From assembly GCA_021613335.1 (NCBI GenBank), contig JAJTWR010000109.1, positions 2,501 to 66,500 of the forward strand: a DNA stretch of 64,000 nt, in the 5' to 3' direction. A program made the translations under genes and the position numbers. The notes below the pieces were generated by a model. The model searched no databases, was not told where the DNA came from, and saw nothing but the letters and a program-made list of their open reading frames with translations. This document shows, one piece after another, positions 13,142-25,343 of this stretch. Origin of the DNA: Whitmania pigra (Eukaryota; Annelida; Clitellata; Hirudinida; Haemopidae). Within the stretch, counting starts at the first letter, position 1, and the number at the start of each line of letters is the position of its first letter.

Positions 13142-13915
13142 GTTTTTACTTAGAGATCTTTGGAGCACCAAAACGTATTGCAAATTAATGTGGAAATCTA
13201 GAGTAATAAGCTTTTTTGGTATGGCGATAATGATTATCTCAATAAATACAATGGATATTTGTCGTGGCTAAGCTACCTGGCTATTCCTAAAAGATTTAAA
13301 TTGAAAATGTTATCGAATTTCTTTTGTGCTGAATTTTTCAGCTATTTCTTAAAAAATTTTAGATGTTTTGCATTAATTTTAAATTGTATTTAATGTAATT
13401 GCTAATATAAATCATATAATATGATAAGCATTTTAAACGACGAATATTTTGATTTAACTGTGTTTGATTTTCAGTCTAAACCGTTGAGTGTTAAAAAACG
13501 TGTGCTAAATCATTCATGATTACTAAAAATACGTGTGTTGTAATTGAAAATTTTAATTTTGTTGTTGTTGTTATCATTATTATAATTTATCAATCTTTGT
13601 GTTCATCCATCCTTCAGTAACAACTCATGTGTATCCAGTGTCTATAATGTGGGGTGCCTTTAACTTTTTACGTAATTTTTGAAACCTTTCACCAACTTTC
13701 AGTTTATCCGACGCTCTCTTCCAATATTATTAACTTTCGTAACTTATTTACTGGCTGAGGTTCGATTGTTACGAATTGATTAACCCGCAATTTTTGTTGA
13801 TAGCTGTATTAATAGTAACGCTGCGAATGATCAAAATGCTCTTGATCGAATAATCGAATTTTATTTTATTAAACAGACAAACATTTAAATATAAAAATTT
13901 TTACGAAATTAGAGA
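13142..13915. other. Intergenic
   Basis: AT-rich sequence 5' of the PAN-like gene. No gene or clear repeat seen. Confidence 0.4.
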
Positions 13916-14014
13916 ATCTTTCCAATAGAAACTTATGGCGGGCCACGGGTTGGAAAACCCTGCTTTTGTCCTCTAAGGGAGCCGTGGGCACAAAAAGGTT
14001 GGGAACCCCTGACC
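13915..14014 (-). mobile_element. hAT-type terminal fragment
   Basis: The minus strand from about 14014 begins caggggttcccaacctt, the well-known terminus of Charlie-like hAT elements, followed by about 80 bp of matching non-coding sequence. No opposite terminus was found. Confidence 0.5.
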
Positions 14015-14129
14015 TAGATCGAAAGCTATCGTGCCGTCACAAGAGGTTTTAACAATTCTAAGTCCCGCAGTTTTCCTGCAAATTTTTGAACAACAAAAAA
14101 TAATAATAATAATAATAATAATAATATAA

Positions 14130-14310
14130 TATTAAAATATTCTTGAATTTTTCTTTTACATCCAACACGAGCACAGTGCGTGACCTCATCGATCCTCATA
14201 TAAGACAAAGGTGTTGCAGGACGATTAAAAGAATTTTCGTCCGATCAATTTATGTTTTTTACTTTATTAATTTTTAAATCACGCAAATAAAACCATAGCA
14301 ACGTGATGTA
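14130..14310 (-). repeat. Inverted copy of the 939-1120 repeat unit
   Basis: Reverse complement of the block at 939-1120, 1907-2100 and 5440-5620, with a short AAT tail at 14100-14125. Confidence 0.6.
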
Positions 14311-14331
14311 AACATTAAGAGCTCATTAAGC

Positions 14332-14480
14332 ATGCCAAATGGTGAACGATTAATGGAAATGAATTTGGAAACTCCTCAGAAGATGAGGTCACCAGCTGAA
14401 CATGAACAGCTCCAATCTGACTTATTACGACAAGACAACAATCAATTCATTGTTGTAAAAACTTCAGGATTTCAAAAATT
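14332..14480 (+). pseudogene. Conserved coding-like block in lectin duplicons
   Basis: A frame beginning MPNGERLMEMNLETP and continuing through KMRSPAEHEQLQ stays open. The corresponding blocks at about 940-790 and 5410-5270 (minus strand) carry the same peptide with changes. It has the look of an old retroelement or gene fragment spread with the duplicated flank. I do not recognise the family. Confidence 0.35.
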
Positions 14481-14901
14481 CTATAAATTCTCAGGATTAA
14501 TTTTATGTATCCATTATTGCCACGCTTCCCCTCATCTCGAATAAATTTAATTTTCGTCTCAGAATTGTTCAATATTTAAATAAAATATAAATTAATTTTT
14601 ACTTAATAATACAACATCAGGTCATTAAGATGAACCCACTTTATTACAATCAAAGACAGATTTTCCAATGTTTGAACGCTTGGACCTATTATCAAAGGAA
14701 CATCCACAATCATTAAGCCAATCATCCGCAGATTCTAAGAGGCATTCCTCAAAAACGAATCACCATTCATCATCTCGAAGATTGTCGATAATGCATCAAG
14801 TGCATTAAGGCACATGATTCGAGAAAATAAAACAAAAGAGTGGAAAATGTCCACCATCGAGTGCCCTATTGTTGCCAATTCCTGTCCTTCATTACCAAGT
14901 G

Positions 14902-14908
14902 TATATAA
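14902..14908 (+). promoter_or_regulatory. TATA box of lectin relic
   Basis: TATATAA in the same conserved context as in front of the intact lectin genes, 41 bp before the relic's start region. Confidence 0.5.
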
Positions 14909-14937
14909 TACGAATGTTCTTTCCAGAAACGAAAGGC

Positions 14938-15361
14938 AATATGGCAATGTATTCTGCTTTCTTCGTGCTTGTGATGATGATCCATCAATGATTATCAGTT
15001 GCAATGATTCGATTTACGTTAAGTGAGCCACCAAATGCAATAATATTTTAAACAATAAATCGATTGGAATGATTTTCACTGGTTTTGAATAAAATTTTAA
15101 ATCTGCTATTCTTCCTCTCCTCTAGAAATTGGTCTGTAAATTCTCTAAAAATTTTTGTTTACAAATGTGTCTCATTTCTCGATTAACCATTGCTTGGTGG
15201 TATATGTTAAAGATTACAACAAATGTTACCTAATAATAAAACAGAATTTAAAATGGCTTGATGGACGCAACAAATGCAACGAAATCAACTCACATCCCGT
15301 CATTGTGGATGATTACAAGGAATATAAAGATTTGGAATATTTCATTTCCTTATCAGGTAAT
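14938..15361 (+). pseudogene. C-type lectin gene relic (partial exons 1 and 2)
   Basis: 14938-15035 matches the signal-peptide start of the lectin exon 1, with a frame break, and stops where the mature protein would begin. About 15205-15361 matches exon 2 ([25 protein letters not shown]) with a good donor (cag/gtaatt), but its first Cys codon region is replaced by unrelated sequence. No exon 3 follows before the ATT run. It is a non-functional mosaic of two fragments. Confidence 0.75.
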
Positions 15362-15515
15362 TCAATCATCAAAATCATAATGGCATAAGCACATATATAA
15401 TTATATAACAAACTTTAATTATAATACTATATTACATTTTATATACTTTTTTACATGTTGCATAATACAGCAATACAAATAACAAATATTATTAATTTTA
15501 TTACTATAATTTTTA

Positions 15516-15523
<8 letters not shown>

Positions 15524-15568
<45 letters not shown>

Positions 15569-15585
15569 TATTATTATTATTATTG
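15524..15585. repeat. (ATT)n microsatellite
   Basis: Short ATT array in the same place as the 308-bp array at 25035-25343 in the duplicated block. Confidence 0.9.
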
Positions 15586-15914
15586 CTGTAACGAATTAAC
15601 CTATTCGTTTAATTAAAATATTTGTAAAAAAAATAATTGCGACCAATAATTAATCAAAAAGCAAGGTCATGCGAGTGCTCTAATATGTTTTTTTAATTTT
15701 TAAATTCTCATTTTTTAATATCTTGACATCCCATGGATTAATCAATGTGACGTTGTCATAATTTGAAATGAACTTAACTAAAGCGACGTGAAATTTTGAT
15801 GACGACGACTACGACGATGATGACGGTTAATTCCGGGTCACCGTTCACTTTTCCTAGTGCACTCGAGGTACGATCGATCTCTTCAGAATAGGTTAGATGG
15901 ATGGATGGATGGAT

Positions 15915-16140
15915 GGATGAATAAGGAGGAATACTTTTCTAATTTTGGTTATTCAAATATTTTGCTCTTGGATGACGATCTAACCTTTACGTCTTATGAG
16001 TTACAATACTGGCGCAAAGAAAGAGGAATTACTCATTAGTCAGGCGCACTTACCATCCGCAATCTCGCGGAATTGAGGAGAAATTTAAGTGCCTCTGACG
16101 CTATGCATGTGGCGCTATATAAATTAAGTAAAACAAATTG
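15915..16140 (+). pseudogene. Ty3/gypsy-like integrase relic fused to L2 tail
   Basis: The frame reads [14 protein letters not shown], then the [10 protein letters not shown] segment that lines up with the second catalytic Asp region of retroviral-type integrases, and RKERGITH. After one frameshift it continues [10 protein letters not shown], the conserved region with the catalytic Glu. A stop interrupts GITH. It runs into an L2-type tail (cctctgacgctatgcatgtggcgctatataaat). Copies are at 1-190, 4440-4640 and 26020-26200. Confidence 0.65.
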
Positions 16141-16439
16141 GTGCAGACAATGAAGTAATCACTGATAAAATCTTCTAAACCTTCGCGTCAAGCTCTTCAA
16201 GAGTTTTTGATTCAGGCCAGAAATCCTCTTAACAACGGTTACTTATCAAGAGAAATTTTAAATGAGAGACAAATATGCAAAAATGACATATTGATCAACA
16301 ATAAAGAATAACTTCAGCGGAGGAAGAGGAGATTTAGGAGGACTCAAAAGAAGATTCAAAGAAACAGAGTCCAGGCAGCCAGATATTTCAGTCTGCCAAA
16401 AGTTCTCCTAAACACTGTCGCAATAATGTTGATCTCATC

Positions 16440-16640
16440 TTTGGTCAACCTGTGACTCGTTAAAAGCATGACAATAATTATAATAATAATCTACGTATTC
16501 TACAAACCCCTCCCTTTTATGTTTTACATTTTCACTTTTCATCTCGAAGAACAATGCATGTGAATCTAGGCTAAAAAATTAAAAAAATGAAAAAAAAATG
16601 GTTCATGAAGTGCAAAATAATTGTCTAAATTTCTGTCCGT
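16440..16640 (-). pseudogene. Antisense PAN-protein 3' end in lectin gene 2 promoter
   Basis: The minus strand aligns with 12690-12897, the end of the PAN-like gene at 13141-12767, including the LDNY start and the 3' flank. Homology stops abruptly at about 16632, next to the TATA box. Stops break the frame. Confidence 0.65.
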
Positions 16641-16645
16641 CCTGG

Positions 16646-16652
16646 TATATAA
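16646..16652 (+). promoter_or_regulatory. TATA box of lectin gene 2
   Basis: TATATAA 25 bp before the first ATG (16671) and 37 bp before the second (16683). With normal TATA-to-start spacing, transcription would begin near 16675, favouring the ATG at 16683 as the true start. Confidence 0.6.
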
Positions 16653-16670
16653 TGCGAATGATTTCCAGCA

Positions 16671-17883
16671 ATGACAGGCAACATGGCGATGTCCTCCGCA
16701 TTCTTCGTGCTTGTGATGATGATGATGATCCCCCAATGTTTATCAGTTGCAATGACTCGATTTACGTTAAGTGAGCCACCAAATGTGGATGTTCTGGACC
16801 TCCACTACGAATTCCTTGCCTCCAATTCCGGCCAAGTTAATCAAACGGAGACTGTCTTTGGAATTAAAAGTTTGGCTCAATGTTCCCTCATGTGCTTAGT
16901 CAACACCAACTTTAAATGCATTGCTTTTGCTTACGAATCAAGAGAAAGATCGTGCCACATGTTTTCCATGCTGACCTTAGGAAATAGAATCTTCAAAAAG
17001 ACATTCAAAAGGAAACCAGGTAAGTTTATCAATATCAACCTATTAATTGTGGCCATTTTATAATTTCATCTAAGCAAACCGAATTTTGTACTAAAGTTAC
17101 TTGGTCATTTGCATTTATTCTCAGATTGTCCAACTGATTTCATATATCTTAAAGATTACAACAAATGTTACCGCCTGGCGCAAGGCGCTTATAATTGGTC
17201 TATTGGACGCAAGAAATGCAACGAAATCAACTCACATCCCGTCATTGTGGATGATTACAAGGAATATAAAGCTGTGCAATATTTCATTTCCTTATCAAGT
17301 AACATCTATTATCAAATTCATAATGGCAAAAGCACATATGTAATTATACAACATAATTTTATTATACTATATTACATTTTATATACTTTTTTATATATTG
17401 CATAATAGCAATACAATAACAAATATTATTAGAGCAATATCTCAACAACAGGATAAAGAACTGTGCAAGCTGGTATGCGAACACGACACGTAACGACTGT
17501 TGCTTTCAGCGCCGTTCGCAGGAGCGCAACCCTCTGAATTAAATGCTAAGCAAACTATTCAATACATACGAAGCATACAAAATTGTTACAAATATTAATA
17601 TTAATTATTATTAAAATTTTAATATGCAGGTTTAGTTTTACGAACAACTATTTACTACCTTTGGACATCTGGCATCATGATCGCACCCAACCAACTTCCA
17701 TGGGTATGGAAACCATTTCAAATGAAGGATGGCAGGGAGCCATACTTACCAATCAACTTTTATAAATGGGCACCAACTCAACCTAATTCTGATACCAATG
17801 AATATTGCCTCAGCCTTCTTAATGGATTTCATGATTATGATTGCAATAAGATACATTGGGCACTTTGTGAAGTTGATGTTTGA
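16671..17883 (+). CDS. Secreted PAN/apple-like plus C-type lectin protein, copy 2 (intact)
   Basis: Exons: 16671-17019, 17125-17298, 17630-17883, giving 258 residues from the first ATG (254 from the ATG at 16683, which the TATA spacing favours). Donors CAG/GTAAGT and TCAA/GTAAC and both acceptors are sound, and all introns are phase 1. Exon 1: signal peptide plus PAN/apple-like domain ([19 protein letters not shown]). Exons 2-3: C-type lectin domain with DCPTDF, KKCNEI, a QPN motif, EYCL, HDYDCN and LCEVDV. The usual WND calcium-site motif is not present as such, so calcium-dependent sugar binding is uncertain. An alternative acceptor 6 bp downstream (17636) also keeps frame. The gene lies in a block duplicated at 24795-28070 with copy 4. 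Confidence 0.85.
17457..17535 (-). repeat. SINE-like fragment in intron 2 of lectin gene 2
   Basis: Same insertion as at 9479-9560, with a few substitutions. Confidence 0.6.
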
Positions 17884-18640
17884 GAAGAACTGATCATTTA
17901 TATGTCAAGGATTTTGTGTGTTCAAACCATACGAAACATTACAATGATATCTGATATGTGACCATTTTAAAATTTAAAAACAACTTATTGTTAACACTAA
18001 CTTGTGTGAGACTCAAAAATTTCAGTTTACTTTATTATTTCAAAAGAAATCATTCAACTTTACTTTGTTACTACTGATATTGATATTACCTAATTTAATA
18101 CTATTGCCAATTTTCTGTTTTAAAAAAAAGTCGAAAAATCGAAAAATCAACAAGTGTATTTTATATTTACCACTTGTATAAAATAATTCAGAAGTTGATG
18201 AGACTATGGCTATCATTCCATAATAAAAAGATACAGATTTCTTTAGAGAAATACAAGATATGAAATATTTTTATTTTATTATTGCATTATTATTATTACT
18301 ATTATTATGTTGTTATTATAAACTGATTAACAAATTCTTTGAAAGAGATCGAGAGATAAAGGTAAATAGGTATCAAGACATTGGAATCATCATCATCACC
18401 AAAACTGGTAATAATAACATTATTAATAATAAAAATAATGAAAATATTAATAGGCAACAAAATAATAGTAATAATAAAATTAATAACAACAACAATAAAA
18501 ATAATCAGGTGGGCTCAACTAATTGGGCAGGTAAAATAGAAGACAGAGAGCTGTACGCGACGAAGCCGTGAAGTAATCTGGACGTCGTTGGATGATGACG
18601 ACGACAATCAACACAAAACCAAAACGACAGTACTTTAATT
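17884..18640. other. Lectin 3' flank and AAT-type low complexity
   Basis: The first 350 bp is shared with the 3' flanks of the other lectin genes. 18270-18510 is AAT/AAC-rich low-complexity sequence whose Asn-rich frames are not genes. Confidence 0.5.
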
Positions 18641-19379
18641 TAAATTTTAATTTAAATCAAGTTCTGAGTCCATTCCGCCAAATTCCCTGTCTTCATCCTT
18701 CTCAGATTCTTCGTCTTCTTCTTCAGAGTTGTAATTACCTTCTGAAGTACTTAAAGCCGTAAGATTTTTTTTTACAGCTCTAAATAAAACCAGTTTTCCA
18801 GCCCTGTTCGTGATGAGTCGGTTCCTTTTGCTCATTTTGGATAAATGAATGTGCACTGAAACTTCCTTCGATTACAGCGGTTGTTGCAGGCAATGACAAA
18901 ATCTTAGGAAGCTACTTTAGCAAGAGGCCGTGGTGAGCATATACCTTTCCGCCAGGCTATTGGTAGGACTTGCGGAGATGACTGCCAAACAAACAGCTTT
19001 GCACACAACCCATATCTGGATCGTTCATTTGCTAAATAGGCCATAACGTCCAAATCACAAATACCATCAGTGTGTTTTGCTAAATTTCTTACAACCTCAC
19101 ATGCATAAATTACGTTTTTTTTTCGATAAGTTGATCAATACTGCGAGGATCTAGCAAGTCAGCTGCTTTATGTATCGTTATCAGGCAGAACTTTTTTCCC
19201 TCCAGCAGAACATCTTTTATCTTGTCTATTTCTCGTGCAGAAAGTTGAAGAGACGTGAATGAATTTGAGAGTGTGTTTTGAAAATGGGTGGTAAACTCAT
19301 GAAATAATTTTGCAACAAAACTCATTTGTGGGCTGTCCGCTTCAAGAAATGCGATCCAATTTGCAATTGGTTTCAGCAA
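18641..19379 (-). pseudogene. hAT transposase C-terminal remnant
   Basis: The 19379-19110 frame holds LKPIANWIAFLEADSP and IHKAADLLDPR, signatures of the hAT transposase core. After a frameshift, 19110-18905 continues without stop, and the next frames carry SLPATTAVIEGSFSAHSF and KRNRLITNRAGKLV, which match the hAT C-terminal dimerisation region. At least two frameshifts and a 5' truncation make it dead. An acidic tail (EEEDEESEKDED) ends it. A second short copy lies at 20771-20866. Confidence 0.8.
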
Positions 19380-20246
19380 CGTTAAAACAACATTTTTAAA
19401 GTTATAAATATTTTTTTTGTTTTCTATGTTTTTTTTTTTTTTGTGTTGAATATTTCAAAAAGAACAAAACATCTTGTAATAAAACAATTGAAATATTTCA
19501 AACTCACATCTCTATGAAGGAATCGCTCTAATTTTATTGAAATTACTGATATGGAGTGTGTACTACTTTGTCATTAATAAAGAAACGCTATAGAAATGTT
19601 TTGGATTTAAATATCCATCTATTTTGAAGGTTTAAAGGCAAAATAATAAAAACAAGTTTATTTTTTATTACAAATCGTGCGGAATTAGCTACAATTTACA
19701 CATGGATCATGAGAAATATAACACTGCAATAACACTGATGATTTAAAAAATTAATAATTCTAAAAATGCTCTCAATAAATGCCTGAATATTCAATATACG
19801 ATTTCTAATCACCAAAAAGTTATTGCTGGTTAATATTTCAGGTGTGTTTTTTAAGACGAAGACAAGATATAAATAGCAAATATTTATTGATTTATACATA
19901 AATACCAAATATTTATTGATTTTTACAGAAACAAAACCCAACAGCTAACGAATAATTCAAGCAGGTTCAAATGATAAAACGAAGTGTTTCAATGTAGCCA
20001 TAATTAAAAATATGATTAAAGCAAGAAATCTAATGTGTAAGAACAATCACGCATTTTCATTATCATTATTATCGAAGATAACAATGTCAATCTACGAATT
20101 GTCGACAAAAAATACACAGTAGTACATATTTTATCTATTTCTATCATTTAATATTCAAAAATCTACTTATTTCACTAATAAAACTAAATAACGCATAATA
20201 AAAAATTCGGCTTTATTTTTGAAATGTACCGAAAACTTGAAATTCG
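19380..20246. other. Intergenic
   Basis: AT-rich; a repeated phrase aaatatttattgattt occurs twice near 19877-19925. No gene seen. Confidence 0.4.
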
Positions 20247-20480
20247 CACAAGGATAAATATCCACCATATGTATTGTTCAACATTGCTTGGTGAACTATG
20301 ACGTACCTAGCTGATGGAATAGAAGATTTGCAAAAAATGGTGAACCAAGATGCATTCACAGGGGGTCCCAGGTACACACCACAAAGAGGGTATTCGTTTC
20401 TGAAGGGGGTCTTGACAAGCCAAGAATCATTTGTGACTCCGATGGTCAGTTTCTTATATCGTACAACTGAGTTAATTTAA
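20247..20480 (+). pseudogene. Unidentified repeated ORF family, longer copy
   Basis: The frame reads KDKYPPYVLFNIAW, a TGA stop where the pattern suggests Trp, then 60 open residues from MTYLADGIEDLQ to TTELI and a TAA. It is almost identical to 12508-12663, which carries a different stop. The conservation between copies suggests a once-coding source. No family was recognised; it could be part of a transposon or a lost gene exon. Confidence 0.45.
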
Positions 20481-21040
20481 GGCAATTATGATTCAATGTA
20501 ACGATCAATGTAATGGCTAAGCAATTCATTTTCTTACGACTATCATAATTGCGTTGTAATAAATATTAAATATTAATTATTGACGTTGTAATTACCACAT
20601 TAATTTTCAACTTTCTAATGATGAAGCTATCAACATAAATTTTGATCTCACTCAAAATCAATCATTTTTGATCCAAATACAAGTGGAAGCATATGTAACT
20701 TCGTATTTAAACTAAAACGTGAATAATGAAAGTCATTATAAAAATAAAACAATTGAAATTTTTCACGCAATATAACAAATCACAAAAACCATCAGTGTAT
20801 TTTGCTAAATTACTTAAAAGCTCACATGCATTAATTACGTCTTCTTTATCGATAAGATGTTGATTATTATTAATATTATTATCAATATTACTATCAATTT
20901 GTTGCCAATTTTTATTTTCATTATTTTTATTAATCTTATTATTATTCCCTGATTGGGATGGTGATGTATTGATACCTATTTACCTTTGGTTTGTTTTGTT
21001 TTACTCTTTTTCTAAAAAAACTTGTTTCTCAGTTTATAAT
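20481..21040. other. Intergenic with second hAT fragment
   Basis: 20771-20866 repeats 19053-19140 of the hAT remnant in the same orientation (agctcacatgcattaattacg). Otherwise no gene seen. Confidence 0.5.
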
Positions 21041-21042
21041 AA

Positions 21043-21420
<378 letters not shown>

Positions 21421-22100
21421 AACCAACATGATCACAGGTTACTTGTTAATGTTCACAAGTTGTGACAAATAATCTATAGTCCAAGTCATCATAGTTATGC
21501 AATGGACTTTAATGAAATAAATAAACAATTTATTAATTAATAACTGCTAATCTTTGAATTAGCCATTTAAGTATAGGAAATGGCTTTTGAAATGAAAGCT
21601 TCTCAAAAGAGTTAAAAAATTTAAAACTGATTCCAAACTTCTGCAATGTAACCACTTTAAATATTAAAATATTTAGCATTGTATTGGCGTCTGATAAAAT
21701 CATTGGTGGATCGCTTTGACAATTTGACAACCTTATCATTTATGTCTTACATTTCATATATTATATTTCTTTAAAGAAAACTGTCTTTTTATTATGGAAT
21801 GATAGCCATAGTCTCATCAACTTCTGAATTATTATATATAAAGTGGTAAATAGTAAATACACTCATTGATTTTACTAATTTTTTTATTAGAAAAATGACA
21901 TTTGGCAATATCAGTAGTAACAAAGTACAATTGAATAATTTATAATTTTGAAATAATTAAATAAACTGAAAATTTTGAGTCTCACACAAGCTAATGTTAA
22001 CAATAAGTTTTTTTTTAAATTTTAAAATAGTCACATATCAGATGTCATTGTAATGTCTCGTATGGTTTGGAAACGATCCTTGACACATAAATGATCAGTT
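21421..22100. other. Lectin gene 3 3' flank and dispersed repeat end
   Basis: 21470-21535 resembles the retroelement-type 3' end at 29268-29310. 21780-22100 is the shared 3' flank of the lectin genes, inverted. Confidence 0.5.
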
Positions 22101-22104
22101 CTTC

Positions 22105-23311
22105 TCAAACATCAACTTCACAAATTGCCAAAAATAACTTATTGCACTCGTAATCATTATATCCATTATAATTGCTGAGGCAATATTCATTGAGGAAAGA
22201 ATTAGGTTGCCTATATGCCCATTGATAAAAGTTGATTGGTAAGTATGGCTCCCTGCCATCCTTCATTTGATATGGTTTCCATACCCATGGAAGTTGGTTG
22301 GGTGCAATCATGACACCAGATATCCAAAAGGCCCAGTTATAATTACCTAAAAATTACCCGCTTATTATATTTTTAATAATAATTAATATTAATATTTGTA
22401 ACAATTCTTTGTGCTCCGTATGTACTGAATAGTTTGCTTAGCATTTAATTCAGAGGGTTGCGTTCCTGCGAACGGTGGTGAAAGCAACAGTCGTTACGTG
22501 TCGTGTTCGCAACCCAGCTTGCACCGCCCTTTATTCTGTCGTTGAGATATTGTTCTTATAATATTTGTTATTTTTATTGCTCTATTATGCTATATATAAA
22601 AAAATATATATAATGTAATATAGTATAATAATTAAATTATGTTATGTGATTATATTTTGTGCTTATGTCATTATGAATTCGATAATTGATATGTTATTTA
22701 ATGAGGAAATGAAATAACTCAAAGCTTCAAATTCTTTGTAATCATCCACAATGACGAGATGTGAGTTGATTTCGTTGCATATCTTGTGTGCATCAGACCA
22801 ATTATAACGGCGTTTTATCAGGCGGTAACATTTGTTGCAATCTTTAAGATATACGAAATCAGCTGGACAATCTGATAATAAATGCAAATAATCAAGTAAC
22901 TATAATACAAAATTGTGTTAGCTTAGATGAAATTATAAAATGGCCACAATTTCTAGGTTGATATTGATACACTTAACCTTGTCTCCTTTTGAATATTTTT
23001 TTGAAGATTCTATTTCCTAAGGTCAGCATGGAAAACATGTGACACGATCTTTCTCTTGATTCGTAAGCAAAAGCAATGCATTTAAAGTTGGTGTTGACTA
23101 AGCACATGAGGGAACATTGAGCCAAACTTTTAATTCCAAAGACAGTCTCCGTTTGATTAACTTGGCCGGAATTGGAGGCAAGGAATTCGTAGTGGAGGTC
23201 CAAAACATCCACATTTGGTGGCTCACTTAACGTAAATCGAGTCATTGCAACTGATAAACATTGATGGATCATCATCATCATAAGTATGAAGAAAGCAGAA
23301 TGAATTGCCAT
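22105..23311 (-). CDS. Secreted PAN/apple-like plus C-type lectin protein, copy 3 (inverted, exon-2 donor lost)
   Basis: Exons on the minus strand: 23311-22978, 22871 to about 22690, 22346-22105. Exon 1: signal peptide and PAN/apple-like domain. Exon 2: [16 protein letters not shown] to about SYFISS. Exon 3: QPN motif, YNDYECN, and terminal ICEVDV. As in copy 1, the GT of the exon 2 donor is AT, and reading on reaches a stop at 22665-22663. Copies 1 and 3 are closest to each other in exons 2-3 (shared IKRRYNWS and [12 protein letters not shown]), so the donor was probably lost in their common ancestor. The alternative GT (TTGA/GTTATT) is also present. Confidence 0.7.
22450..22545 (+). repeat. 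SINE-like fragment in intron 2 of lectin gene 3
   Basis: Same insertion as in the other lectin copies, here inverted with the gene. Confidence 0.6.
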
Positions 23312-23344
23312 GTTGTCTTTTAGTTGCTGGAAACAACGTTCGTC

Positions 23345-23351
23345 TTATATA
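23345..23351 (-). promoter_or_regulatory. TATA box of lectin gene 3
   Basis: TATATAA on the minus strand, 34 bp before the ATG at 23311, in the conserved lectin-promoter context. Confidence 0.6.
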
Positions 23352-23454
23352 ACAGGTCGGACAGAAATTTAGACAATTATTTTTCTCTTGATGAAAAATG
23401 TTCAACTTTCCTAGTGCACTGGAAGCAAGGTCGATCTCTTCACAGTAGGGTAGA

Positions 23455-23960
23455 TAGATGGATGGATGGATGGATGGATGGATGGATGGATGGATGGATG
23501 GATGGATGGATGGATGGATGGATGGATGGATGGATGGATGGATGGATGGATGGATGGATGGATGGATTGGATGGATGGATGGATGGGGATGGATGGATGG
23601 ATGGATGGATGGATGGATGGATGGGTGGATGGATGGATGGATGGATGGATGGATGGATGGATGGATGGATGGATGGATGGATGGATGGATGGATGGATGG
23701 ATGATGGATGGATGGATGGATGGATGGATTGGATGGATGGATGGATGGATGGATGGATGGATGGATGGATGGATGGATGGATGGATGGATGGATGATGGA
23801 TGGATGGATGGATGGATGGATGGATGGATGGATGGATGGATGGATGGATGGAGGATGGATGGATGGATGGATGGATGGATGGATGGATGGATGGATGGAT
23901 GGATGGATGGATGGATGGATGGATGGATGGATGGATGGATGGATGGATGGATGGATGGAT
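23455..23960. repeat. (GATG)n microsatellite
   Basis: About 505 bp of GGAT/GATG tetranucleotide with a few slips. It follows a 50-bp seed (ctagtgcactggaag and the bases up to tagatagatgg) also found at 15850-15905 and 25707-25765. Long open frames of IHPS or MDGW are repeat translation, not genes. Confidence 0.97.
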
Positions 23961-24069
23961 CACAATCGGATTCGTGAGCTTTTGGAAGAAGCTTCAAAGC
24001 GAAATCAGGGAAATGGATGAGGTCTGTAATATCGATTAATATCTAATTTCATTATTTTTTTGTTCTTCT

Positions 24070-24720
24070 ACAGGAATAATTAACAATTGGCTTTCTCTTT
24101 CCATAAATGATGTTCCTCTTGACAGAGTGTCATGTATTGGATATTTGGGGACCTTTATTGATGTGCACCTATCTTGGTGCAAGCATCTCCTAAGTTCAAA
24201 ATCATGTTTCTGAGAACATTGGTGTAATTTTTAGAATTCGGCCATTTATTGATACAAAAGTTGCACTTCTGTTATATTTCCCTCTTATTTACCCTTACCT
24301 AATTTTCTGCAATATAATCTGGGCAGCTACTTATAACACACACATTTACATCAATTGAATATATTGCAAAAAACGGATTGTACGAAATATTTTCTTATTG
24401 TCACCCTCATCATCAACTGCTTCTGTCTTCTCCAACAATATTCTTTTAAATTTTAAATATATCCCAAATTCATAATTTACAAATTGCTCTGTTCATGTTT
24501 TCTTATGATTTCAATTCTCTGGTTTTTTCTTATCAAGCAATAATTACGATAATCCTTCACACTTTCTACATAATACACATGAATATAGTCCGTCTTTTTC
24601 CAAATCTATACTTAAATTATTCTCAACTCAATGTTATGGCCCAAGACTTTACTCCTCCATACCTTCATCTATCAAGGATCTAACTCAGTTAAACACATGC
24701 CCTTTCAAAATACTGTATTA
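24070..24720 (+). mobile_element. LINE reverse-transcriptase 3' domain relic
   Basis: Frames joined by frameshifts read INNWLSLSIN, GYLGTFIDVHLSW, then SENIGVIFRIRPFIDTKVAL, YPYLIFCNIIWAATYNTH. This is the thumb/C-terminal pattern of non-LTR retrotransposon ORF2 (Jockey/CR1-type lineages). A later part (about 24590-24680) resembles the ORF2 C-terminal end. Several stops show it is dead. It is different from the LINE at 61239-61765. Confidence 0.8.
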
Positions 24721-24794
24721 TTCAAAATGTCATACAGACAATATATTTATTTCGCGGATGTGTATAGCTTAGAGTTTTGTATTTAATTGAAAGT

Positions 24795-24930
24795 TACCTA
24801 ATAATAAAACAGAATTTAAAATGGCTTGGTGGACGCAACAAATGCAACGAAATCAACTCACATCCCGTCATTGTGGATGATTACAAGGAATATAGAGCTT
24901 TGGAATATTTCATCATAATGGCATAAGCAC
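24795..24930 (+). pseudogene. C-type lectin exon 2 relic
   Basis: Matches 15230-15388: [18 protein letters not shown] is still readable, but the exon end and donor are deleted (attt catcataatggc). It marks the left end of the block duplicated from 15206-17990. Confidence 0.75.
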
Positions 24931-25032
24931 ATATATAATCATATAACATAATTTAATTATTATACTATATTACATTTTATATACTTTCTTACATGTTGCA
25001 TAATATAGCAATACAATAACAAATATTATTAA

Positions 25033-25343
<311 letters not shown>

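Noticed and set aside
23223..24039. Long open frames of IHPS and MDGW repeats
   Set aside because: Pure translation of the GATG microsatellite; open on both strands in several frames with no non-repeat coding content.
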